In this document: one piece after another, positions 1-5,436 of the stretch
How the letters are laid out: each line of letters begins with the position of its first letter
Position numbering within the stretch: the first letter of the stretch is position 1
DNA from: an uncultured Bacillota bacterium
GTDB lineage: Bacteria > Bacillota > Clostridia > Peptostreptococcales > Anaerovoracaceae
Length of the DNA: 6,375 bases
Direction: 5' to 3'
NCBI GenBank assembly: GCA_958448635.1
Contig: CAUDEQ010000089.1
Span: 1-6,375, forward strand
Notes under the pieces: generated by a model
Told to the model about the DNA's origin: nothing
The model's input: the letters and a program-made list of their open reading frames with translations, nothing else
Databases searched by the model: none
Position numbers and translations under genes: made by a program

Positions 1-38
1 ATATGCGGCTTCGTTCTTTCAAATTTAGCTTTTGCCAT
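1..38 (-). CDS. tuf: Elongation factor Tu, N-terminal fragment cut by the window edge
   Basis: Only the first 12 codons are inside the window; they read MAKAKFERTKPH, the standard N-terminus of bacterial EF-Tu, the GTPase that delivers aminoacyl-tRNA to the ribosome. A strong Shine-Dalgarno GGAGGA (48-53) sits 9 bases before the ATG. It lies 40 bases downstream of tRNA-Thr with no promoter of its own visible between them, so tRNA and tuf are probably co-transcribed and the tRNA is processed from the tuf leader. The assignment rests on a short but very characteristic peptide; the GTPase domain itself is outside the window. Confidence 0.9.
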   Translation of the reverse strand, partial: MAKAKFERTKPH

Positions 39-78
39 TTTACTCTTTCCTCCTATTAAATAAAAAGAATCAATTAAA

Positions 79-155
79 TGGAGCTGCTGAGCAGACTTGA
101 ACTGCCGAACCTCTTCATTACCAATGAAGTGCTCTACCGACTGAGCTACAGCAGC
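79..155 (-). tRNA. tRNA-Thr, anticodon GGT, CCA end encoded
   Basis: The minus strand folds as a full cloverleaf. The 7-bp acceptor stem is GCTGCTG/CAGCAGC with discriminator T and an encoded CCA (79-81). The D stem is GCTC/GAGC. The anticodon stem CTTCA/TGAAG closes loop TTGGTAA, giving anticodon GGT (Thr, reads ACC/ACU). The T arm has loop TTCAAGT. The variable region counts as six bases (AGGTTC), one more than the usual five, with a G-T wobble as the outermost T-stem pair. It sits between its own promoter and tuf, which matches the known thrT-tufB linkage of E. coli. Confidence 0.96.
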
Positions 156-170
156 ATGCCGATCAAATCC

Positions 171-199
171 ATGGTACTATATTTTAAGCCCTGTGTCAA
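171..199 (-). promoter_or_regulatory. Sigma-A-type promoter for tRNA-Thr and tuf
   Basis: On the minus strand a perfect -35 TTGACA (194-199) is followed after exactly 17 bases by a -10 TACCAT (171-176, four of six consensus bases). Initiation would fall near 164, about 9 bases before the mature 5' end of the tRNA. The site lies just after the sigH stop codon, so it separates the tRNA-tuf unit from the upstream operon, although read-through from sigH is also possible because no terminator is visible between them. Confidence 0.75.
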
Positions 200-205
200 C
201 AAGTA

Positions 206-814
206 TCAGCGCCATAAATACGCTACTATTTTCTTTTTGGTGCGCTGCATGGCATTATCTATAGACTTTGGATTTTTTCCCAGTTTCCTGGCTATTTTAT
301 CGTAATCATATCCCTTTAGCACCTCGTTTAAGACCTCCATCTCGAAATCGCTGAGAATATTGTCTCCGTTATGCAGGATATAATATGCTATATCCTTTAT
401 GACCAGCAGCGTTTCAGGGTTTTCAGCCGTATTGGTTTTGAGGGTGTCTTCCAATGTGATCTCGCCGTTTTCCTCCTTCAGAGGATCGCTGAGAGACACG
501 GAGGTGTTGAGGGGCTTATGCTTATGTCTGTCCGCTGACCTTATGGCGCTTATGATCTGTCTCGTTATACATATTCCTGCAAATGTGCCGAAGGACGCTT
601 CCTTGTCAGCATCGAACTGCCTTATGGCTTTCAGAAGTCCTATCATGCCCTCCTGCACCACGTCCTCTTCGTCAGCCCCCGCCATATAGTACATCTTCGC
701 CTTTGTCCTGACGGTTTCCTTGTATTTTCTCATCAAAAGCTCTTCCGCTTCTATATTCCCCTCCTGTGCCGACAGAACGAGATTTTCGTCGGAAAGTGCG
801 GTGATATCCATCAT
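206..814 (-). CDS. sigH: RNA polymerase sigma factor SigH (sporulation/stationary-phase sigma-30)
   Basis: The 202-residue product is close to the usual length of about 210-218 for SigH, the sigma-70-family factor that redirects RNA polymerase at the onset of stationary phase and sporulation. Sigma region 2 spans about residues 22-100, with the core-binding segment DEEDVVQEGMIGLLKAIRQFD (residues 48-68) and the DNA-melting and -10 recognition segment around FGTFAGICITRQIISAIRSA. Region 4 spans about 152-196, with a helix-turn-helix around YDKIARKLGKNPKSIDNAMQ. Two adjacent ATGs are possible; the first (814) is preferred because the GAGGAG Shine-Dalgarno (825-830) lies 10 bases upstream. That Shine-Dalgarno is inside the last codons of rlmB, whose stop is only 6 bases away, so translational coupling is likely. 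There is no terminator after the stop. Confidence 0.95.
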   Translation of the reverse strand: MMDITALSDENLVLSAQEGNIEAEELLMRKYKETVRTKAKMYYMAGADEEDVVQEGMIGLLKAIRQFDADKEASFGTFAGICITRQIISAIRSADRHKHKPLNTSVSLSDPLKEENGEITLEDTLKTNTAENPETLLVIKDIAYYILHNGDNILSDFEMEVLNEVLKGYDYDKIARKLGKNPKSIDNAMQRTKKKIVAYLWR

Positions 815-820
815 TTATAT

Positions 821-1546
821 TCAACTCCTCTGTCTGACCACTTCATACATAAGGATAGCCGCTGCATTGGATGCATTCAGCGACGTTATCCTGCCCTTCA
901 TCGGTATGCTGACAACGAAATCGCATTTTTCCCTCACCAGCCTGCTGACACCGCTGCCCTCGCCGCCTACAACTACAGCTATGGACCCCGTCAGATCCTG
1001 CTGATGATAAGTCTGCCCGCCCATATCGCATGCGCAGACCCACAGTCCCTTCTTTTTCAGCTCATCGATGGTGCTGGCTATATTTGCAACCTTGGCGCAA
1101 AGCATATATTCCACAGCTCCGGCAGAGGTTTTGGCAACTGTATCCGTCACCGACACCGACCTGCGCTTCGGTATTATGATACCGTGGACTCCGGCGCACT
1201 CCGCCGAGCGCATTACCGCCCCCAGATTGTGCGGGTCCTCAAGACCGTCCAGCACGATGATGAACGGCGCTTCTCCCCTGTCGGCTGCCCTTTGCAGTAT
1301 ATCGTCCACGGTGCAGTAGCTGTAATCGGAGATCACCGCTATGACACCCTGATGCGCCCCGCCCGATGCCTGCTTGTCCATGTGCGCCCTGTCGCTGAAA
1401 TATACAGGGATCTTTTTATCCCTTGCCTTTGCAATTATCTGCTTCACCGAGCCGTCCGCGCCCTTTGCAACCGTGATTTTCTCTATTTCTCTGTTGTTTT
1501 TAAGCGCCTCCGAAACGGCGTTTCTTCCTATTATCATCTGTGACAT
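821..1546 (-). CDS. rlmB: 23S rRNA (guanosine-2'-O-)-methyltransferase RlmB, TrmH/SpoU family
   Basis: This 241-residue protein is a typical full-length SPOUT methyltransferase, predicted to use S-adenosylmethionine to 2'-O-methylate a guanosine in 23S rRNA (G2251 in E. coli numbering). The N-terminal substrate-binding domain occupies about residues 1-75 (IIGRNAVSEAL start). The knotted catalytic domain follows, with motif 1 LDGLEDPHNLGAVMRSAE (99-116, N107 and R113), motif 2 GGEGSGVSRLV (194-204) and motif 3 SLNASNAAAILMYE (222-235). A Shine-Dalgarno-like AAGGGTG (1554-1560) lies 7 bases before the ATG. It is separated from folA upstream by 104 bases and is followed directly by sigH. In Bacillus a yacP/rae1-like gene sits between rlmB and sigH; it is absent here. 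The related tRNA methyltransferases TrmH/TrmL are less likely given the N-terminal domain and the gene context. Confidence 0.93.
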   Translation of the reverse strand: MSQMIIGRNAVSEALKNNREIEKITVAKGADGSVKQIIAKARDKKIPVYFSDRAHMDKQASGGAHQGVIAVISDYSYCTVDDILQRAADRGEAPFIIVLDGLEDPHNLGAVMRSAECAGVHGIIIPKRRSVSVTDTVAKTSAGAVEYMLCAKVANIASTIDELKKKGLWVCACDMGGQTYHQQDLTGSIAVVVGGEGSGVSRLVREKCDFVVSIPMKGRITSLNASNAAAILMYEVVRQRS

Positions 1547-1574
1547 TTTTATACACCCTTGTGATTAATATTTC

Positions 1575-1640
1575 CATCATCGCCGGCCTGCCGCCCTGCC
1601 TTAATGACGTATCCTGCCTTTTGTAAAACCGCCGATGATG
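1575..1640 (-). repeat. Imperfect inverted repeat in the folA-rlmB gap
   Basis: The arms catcatcg (1575-1582) and cgatgatg (1633-1640) are perfect 8-bp complements. After one C/C mismatch, three more pairs form (1584-1586 with 1629-1631). The 42 bases inside hold three copies of CCTGCC (plus strand). There is no U-run after the stem on the minus strand, so it is not a classical terminator. It could be a structured spacer in the long mRNA; the pairing may also be chance. Confidence 0.35.
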
Positions 1641-1650
1641 TCGCATCCTG

Positions 1651-2133
1651 CTATCTCACATATTTGGTGAATCTGTAGGATATGCCTTTTTCCTCCTGAA
1701 TCGGGCTTTCCCACACCAGCTTAAAGCCCATCTCGTCGAGGTTTGGAAAATATCTGTCAGCCTCAAAGCTCTCGTCTATTTTCGTCACGTAAAACGCGCT
1801 GCATTTTTCCATGAACTGCCTGTATATCTCGGCTCCGCCTGCGATGAAAACCTTGTCGTCATCGTATTTTTCCAGCGTTTTCATGGTCTCCTCCACCGAT
1901 CGGCAGATTATGCATCCCTCCGCCTCATATTGTGGATTTGACGTCATGACGATATTGGTCCTTTCAGGCAGCGGCCTTCCTCCCGGAAAGGATTCCAGCG
2001 TTTTTCTGCCAACCACTATGACGTTGCCCAGCGTTTTTTCCCTGTAATATTTCAAGTCTCCCGGCAGATGTACAAGGAGGTTTCCTTCCCTGCCGATGGC
2101 CCAGTTTTTATCCACAACAACTATTGCATTCAT
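1651..2133 (-). CDS. folA: Dihydrofolate reductase
   Basis: The 160-residue length is typical of bacterial DHFR, which reduces dihydrofolate to tetrahydrofolate with NADPH. The opening VVVDKNWAIGREGNLL and then LPGDLKYYREKT place the catalytic acid at D26. The NADPH-binding segments are VGRKTLESFPGG (41-52) and VFIAGGAEIYRQF (95-107). The position of E. coli Trp22 is a valine (V21), and the usual P-W before this point is L-V; from memory this is common in clostridial DHFRs rather than a sign of decay. The ATG at 2133 has an AGGAG Shine-Dalgarno (2140-2144) 6 bases upstream, and the stop is TAG. It follows thyA by 137 bases with no gene between. ThyA produces the dihydrofolate that this enzyme recycles, so the pair is functionally coherent. 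Confidence 0.95.
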   Translation of the reverse strand: MNAIVVVDKNWAIGREGNLLVHLPGDLKYYREKTLGNVIVVGRKTLESFPGGRPLPERTNIVMTSNPQYEAEGCIICRSVEETMKTLEKYDDDKVFIAGGAEIYRQFMEKCSAFYVTKIDESFEADRYFPNLDEMGFKLVWESPIQEEKGISYRFTKYVR

Positions 2134-2270
2134 ACTTTTCTCCTGTATCGCTTCTTCGCCGCTTTCGCGCCTGCCTGCTCACGATGTCTTCACCTGCAGT
2201 CTGCTTTCTCCATCTGCTGACGTTACATGCGCCGTCGCCCCGCTTTCGCTCCCTGCCGGCGCCCATGCCT

Positions 2271-3101
2271 TTACACAGCCACAGGTATATTTGTTATCTG
2301 AGGGTTTTTCTGATAATCTTCTATCTTTATGTCGTCCACCGTAAAGTCGTAGAAGTCCTTTACGTCAGGATTCAGGCTGAACTTAGGCGCAGGGAACTGC
2401 GGTCTTTCTATCAGCTCCCTGATTATATCCACATGCCTGTCGTAAATGTGCGCATCCGCTATCACGTGAACGAACTCTCCCGGCACCAGTCCCGTTACCT
2501 GAGCCAGCATATGTACAAGAACGGAATACTGCACCACGTTCCAGTTGTTGGCTGCCAGTATATCCTGGGAGCGCTGGTTGAGTATGGCGTTCAGCTTGTT
2601 TCCCGTAACATTGAAGGTCATGCTGTAGGCGCACGGCTCCAGTCCCATCTCAGTCAGATCCGCAAAATTATATATGTTGGTCATTATTCTTCTGGAATAC
2701 GGCGTGTTCTTCAGCTGCCATATCACGTTGTCCACCTGATCCATCTCACCGTGAGGGAACTTGTATCTGACTCCCAGCTGATAGCCGTATGCCTTGCCAA
2801 TTGAGCCGTTTTCATCTGCCCATGAATCCCATATCTTCCCTCTCAAATCCTTTATATTGTTGGATTTCTTCTGCCATATCCAGAGAAGCTCATCCACCGC
2901 CGTCTTGATGGCCGTCGGTCTCAGCGTCAGCGCCGGAAATTCCTCCTGAAGGTCGTATCTGTTGACTACGCCGAATTTCTTGATGGTGTGGGCCGGTGTG
3001 CCATCCTCCCATCTTGGTCTGACCTCCTGACCCTCACTGGAATATCCGTTGTCCAGAATATCCCGGCACATGCTTACAAACAGTTTATCTGCCTTGCTCA
3101 T
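2271..3101 (-). CDS. thyA: Thymidylate synthase ThyA (folate-dependent), clostridial-type subfamily
   Basis: The 276-residue protein is predicted to convert dUMP to dTMP using methylene-tetrahydrofolate, yielding dihydrofolate. Visible active-site features are the phosphate-binding SRR (136-138), the catalytic cysteine in EPCAYSMTFNV (C157), QRSQD (R176, S177, D180), N188 in NNWNVVQY, and DAHIYDRH (H218, Y220). The conserved C-terminus NIPVAV resembles the family's APVAI ending. In E. coli the catalytic cysteine is followed by histidine (PCH); here it is alanine, and the LGLPFN segment is replaced by LAANNWN. I recall this variant from other Clostridia, and all other key residues are kept, so the enzyme is probably active. 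A strong GGAGG (3109-3113) lies 7 bases before the start. The small membrane gene ends 21 bases upstream and folA follows downstream. Confidence 0.95.
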   Translation of the reverse strand: MSKADKLFVSMCRDILDNGYSSEGQEVRPRWEDGTPAHTIKKFGVVNRYDLQEEFPALTLRPTAIKTAVDELLWIWQKKSNNIKDLRGKIWDSWADENGSIGKAYGYQLGVRYKFPHGEMDQVDNVIWQLKNTPYSRRIMTNIYNFADLTEMGLEPCAYSMTFNVTGNKLNAILNQRSQDILAANNWNVVQYSVLVHMLAQVTGLVPGEFVHVIADAHIYDRHVDIIRELIERPQFPAPKFSLNPDVKDFYDFTVDDIKIEDYQKNPQITNIPVAV

Positions 3102-3122
3102 ATCTTTTCCTCCCCGGATTAT

Positions 3123-3365
3123 TTACAATATCGCATACTTGACCACCAGTCCGATGACGCCAAGCACGATGATCACGATGCACGTTTTCTCCATGGTGTT
3201 GAGATCCTTCAGACCCTTTGTCTTGACGCCCTCTTCCTCCTGCCTTCGCCTGTTTTCCTCTGTGTACTGCCGGTTGGTCTTAACGTAATCGAAAAGCATT
3301 TCTCCTGTTTTGTTCCTGTACTGCTTTTTCTTTTTTTCCTTCTTTACTTTCTGTTTCTTCGGCAT
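3123..3365 (-). CDS. Small lysine-rich protein with a C-terminal membrane helix, function unknown
   Basis: I do not recognise this 80-residue protein. Residues 1-15 are extremely basic (MPKKQKVKKEKKKKQ), the middle is charged and probably helical, and residues about 61-79 (TCIVIIVLGVIGLVVKYAI) form one hydrophobic segment at the very C-terminus. It therefore looks like a tail-anchored or single-pass membrane protein with its basic part in the cytoplasm. The start at 3365 is chosen because GGAG (3373-3376) sits 7 bases upstream. The same frame stays open through the tandem repeat to an ATG at 3563, giving 146 residues with 12-residue repeats, but that ATG has only a GAGG two bases away and lies in the degenerate edge of the array. 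It lies between mrnC and thyA, in line with the operon. Coding confidence comes from the RBS, the frame and the protein-like composition, not from homology. Confidence 0.7.
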   Translation of the reverse strand: MPKKQKVKKEKKKKQYRNKTGEMLFDYVKTNRQYTEENRRRQEEEGVKTKGLKDLNTMEKTCIVIIVLGVIGLVVKYAIL

Positions 3366-3372
3366 TTCTTTT

Positions 3373-3376
3373 CTCC
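3373..3376 (-). promoter_or_regulatory. Ribosome binding site that decides the small-protein start
   Basis: The minus strand reads TGGAGAAAAGAA directly before ATG 3365, with GGAG seven bases from the start. This favours the 80-residue form over the 146-residue form that begins inside the repeat array. Confidence 0.6.
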
Positions 3377-3400
3377 AAAATTCTCCGCTCCGCAGCATCA

Positions 3401-3566
3401 TGCAAAAGGCGCCTTGTAAAAGCTCCTTGCTCTGCGAAGGCCCTGCGCTTTGCAAAATCTCCTTGCTCTGCAAAAGCCCTGCGCTTTGCAAAAGCTCCTT
3501 GCTCTGCGAAGGCCCTGCGCCTTGCAAAATCTCCTTGTTCTGCAAAAGCCCTGCGCTTTGCATATC
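3401..3566 (-). repeat. 36-bp tandem repeat (minisatellite), four full units plus a degenerate one
   Basis: Four adjacent 36-bp units occupy 3423-3458, 3459-3494, 3495-3530 and 3531-3566; a fifth, shortened copy with a 4-base deletion lies at 3401-3422. On the minus strand each unit has two similar 18-bp halves, roughly WTTTGCAARGCGCAGGG and CYTTYGCAGARCAAGGAG. Units alternate between a CCTTCGC form and a CTTTTGC form, giving a 72-bp higher-order period. Each unit ends in CAAGGAG, a strong Shine-Dalgarno-like motif with no start codon behind it, and the upstream half-stem can pair with it as a small hairpin with loop AGA. The unit length is a multiple of three and has no stop in several frames, so spurious ORFs on both strands cross it. 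It fills most of the 216-base gap between mrnC and the small membrane gene. Confidence 0.93.
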
Positions 3567-3581
3567 CTCGGCTCTGGCCTC

Positions 3582-3971
3582 TTATCGCTCCTCGGCGATG
3601 GCAAAGGCTCTTTCCATTATCTCCGACAGCCGCCCTTCCTCCTCCGCCAGATAAAGATATCCGACCAGGGCTTCAAAGGCCGTCGCCCACTTGTACGTCA
3701 CCGGATCTGCGCTTCTCGACTTGGAGCGGTACTTCCTGTTCCGCGCCCTCTTCACCAGCCGCTGCTCCTCCTCCGTCAGATCATCAAACAGCGACCTGAC
3801 GATGGCGGACTGCGCCTTGGCGCTGACATAGCCGGTGGAAAGCCTGTGGAGCCTGTTGACGTCGGCAGTCCCCGTTGAAAGAATATGCTCCCGCACCGCC
3901 TGCTCATATACGGCGTCGCCCATGTAAGCCAAGGCTGTCGTATTCATCATTTTAACTTTTTCTCTATCCAT
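3582..3971 (-). CDS. mrnC: Mini-ribonuclease 3 (23S rRNA maturation RNase)
   Basis: The 129-residue protein consists of a single RNase III catalytic domain without a dsRNA-binding domain, the defining architecture of Mini-III, which as a dimer trims both ends of 23S rRNA precursor in Bacillus. Signature segments are LAYMGDAVYE (14-23, catalytic D19), NRLHRLSTGYVSAKAQS (39-55), the basic RARNRK (75-80) and YKWATAFEALVGYLYL (93-108, with E100 in the second metal-binding motif). The GGAG before ATG 3971 is 12 bases away (3984-3987), rather far; an internal ATG at codon 8 is an alternative start with a weaker AGAGAA site. It follows cysS by 58 bases, the usual Firmicutes order cysS-mrnC-rlmB, and is followed by the tandem repeat 15 bases after its stop. 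Confidence 0.95.
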   Translation of the reverse strand: MDREKVKMMNTTALAYMGDAVYEQAVREHILSTGTADVNRLHRLSTGYVSAKAQSAIVRSLFDDLTEEEQRLVKRARNRKYRSKSRSADPVTYKWATAFEALVGYLYLAEEEGRLSEIMERAFAIAEER

Positions 3972-4029
3972 ATGCTTATGCTTCTCCGATGATCCTGCAG
4001 GGATATCGAGTGCAGTAATATCGAGCCTT

Positions 4030-5436
4030 TTAGTCTCTTATCACCTGAACTCCCTGCGGAGTATCCTTCAATGTGATACCCTTGGCTTTAAGGATATCTC
4101 TTATTTCATCTGCTCTCGCAAAGTTCTTTTCTTTTCTTGCCGCCTGTCTCTCATCTATGAGCGCCTGGATTTCCGGCTCTATCTGAGGCGCCTCCTCTTC
4201 AGTCTCCTGCTGCAAAAGTCCCAGCACCGATGTAAGCTCATGGAGAAGGTCGAGGCACTTCTGGGCGAATTCCTTCGAAGCTCCGTCCTTCACCGCCGTA
4301 TTGATGGCTGTGATCAGCTCGAATACCACAGAAATGGCATCTGCTGTGTTCAGGTCGTCATCCATTGCCTCTATGAACTTGTCTCTGAAGGCATCAAAGC
4401 CTGCCAGTGTTTCCTTTTCGCCGTCAGTCATCTCTCCCTGTCCCGTGGATATCAGATGTTTGAGGTTGCTCCATGCGTTTCGCATTCTCCTGAGACCGTT
4501 CTGCGACTGAGTAAGGATCTCAGGGCTGAAATCAATCGGACCTCTGTAATGTCCGCTCAGTATCAGGAATCGGAGTGTCTCCCCGTCGTATGTCTTCAGC
4601 AGATCTCTTACGGTCTTGAAGTTGCCCAGAGATTTTGACATCTTGGTGCCGTCGATGTTTATATAGCCGTTGTGCATCCAGTAGTTGGCGAACTTCTGTC
4701 CGTTGCATGCCTCCGACTGGGCGATCTCGTTCTCATGATGAGGGAACTGAAGATCCTCTCCGCCTGCGTGGATATCTATTGTCTTGCCCAGATATTTCCT
4801 TGACATGGCCGAGCACTCTATATGCCAGCCCGGTCTTCCCATTCCCCAAGGGGAATCCCATGCGATTTCGCTCTCTTCCTTTCTCTTCTTCCAAAGCGCA
4901 AAGTCCAGCGGGTCTTCCTTCTGCTCGCCTACGGCGATCCTGGCTCCGGCGATGAGATCGTCGATGTTCTTGCCGCTGAGCTTTCCGTAATCCTCGAACT
5001 TTCTTGTCCTGTAGTACACATCTCCGTCCACCTCATAGGCATATCCCTTGTCGATGAGATCCTGAACGAATTTTATTATATCTCCTATGGTTTCTGTAAC
5101 CTTCGGGTGTACCACAGCCTTCTTTATGTTGAGGGCTGCAGCATCCTTGTAGTATTCCTCGATGTACTTTTCGCTTACCTCTCCGGCGGTGATGCCTTCC
5201 TCCTTGGCTCTGTTGATGATCTTGTCGTCTACGTCTGTGAAGTTCTGCACGAATTTCACCTTGTAGCCTCTGTACTCAAGATACTTCCTCATGGTGTCGA
5301 AAACCACGAAAGGTCTGGCATTTCCGATGTGAAAATAGTTGTATACGGTAGGTCCGCAAACGTACATTTTCACCTTGCCTTCTTCGATAGGTACGAACTC
5401 CTCTTTTTTCCTCGTCATCGTATTATATATCTTCAT
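4030..5436 (-). CDS. cysS: Cysteinyl-tRNA synthetase
   Basis: This 468-residue class I aminoacyl-tRNA synthetase charges tRNA-Cys with cysteine in the cytoplasm. The family length is about 460-470. The zinc site is complete: C27 in YVCGPTVY, C208 in WHIECSAM, and H233 and E237 in FPHHENE, each exactly one residue before the E. coli positions. The ATP-binding signatures are HIGN (36-39) and KMSKS (265-269). The DALR and C-terminal anticodon-binding region follows from about 350. The frame also contains an earlier ATG at 5454 (MKRRRR prefix), but GGAGGAG (5441-5447) is ideally placed for ATG 5436 and the protein then starts with the family-typical MKIYNT. The first 14 bases overlap the end of cysE and the Shine-Dalgarno lies inside cysE, implying translational coupling. 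The stop is TAA. Confidence 0.97.
   Translation of the reverse strand: MKIYNTMTRKKEEFVPIEEGKVKMYVCGPTVYNYFHIGNARPFVVFDTMRKYLEYRGYKVKFVQNFTDVDDKIINRAKEEGITAGEVSEKYIEEYYKDAAALNIKKAVVHPKVTETIGDIIKFVQDLIDKGYAYEVDGDVYYRTRKFEDYGKLSGKNIDDLIAGARIAVGEQKEDPLDFALWKKRKEESEIAWDSPWGMGRPGWHIECSAMSRKYLGKTIDIHAGGEDLQFPHHENEIAQSEACNGQKFANYWMHNGYINIDGTKMSKSLGNFKTVRDLLKTYDGETLRFLILSGHYRGPIDFSPEILTQSQNGLRRMRNAWSNLKHLISTGQGEMTDGEKETLAGFDAFRDKFIEAMDDDLNTADAISVVFELITAINTAVKDGASKEFAQKCLDLLHELTSVLGLLQQETEEEAPQIEPEIQALIDERQAARKEKNFARADEIRDILKAKGITLKDTPQGVQVIRD

Noticed and set aside
1004..1543. Plus-strand frame of 179 codons opposite rlmB
   Set aside because: It is antisense to a protein with all TrmH-family motifs and has no family resemblance itself.
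2134..2270. Possible small gene or hairpin in the thyA-folA gap
   Set aside because: No minus-strand frame with a ribosome binding site was seen; the best stem (2229-2234 with 2257-2262) is six pairs with a long loop and no U-run.
2124..2804. Long plus-strand frame opposite thyA and folA
   Set aside because: It is antisense to a clear ThyA coding region and has no recognisable protein features; it is a shadow of the real gene's codon pattern.
3401..3566. CRISPR array
   Set aside because: The 36-bp units abut one another with no unique spacers between them, and no cas gene is present; it is a plain tandem repeat.
3310..3878. Plus-strand open frames across the tandem repeat (Cys/Leu/Ser-rich)
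   Set aside because: They exist because the repeat unit is a multiple of three without stops; they lack ribosome binding sites and overlap mrnC antisense.
4003..4025. Direct repeat ATATCGAG twice in the cysS-mrnC gap
   Set aside because: Eight bases repeated once is within chance expectation and has no associated element.
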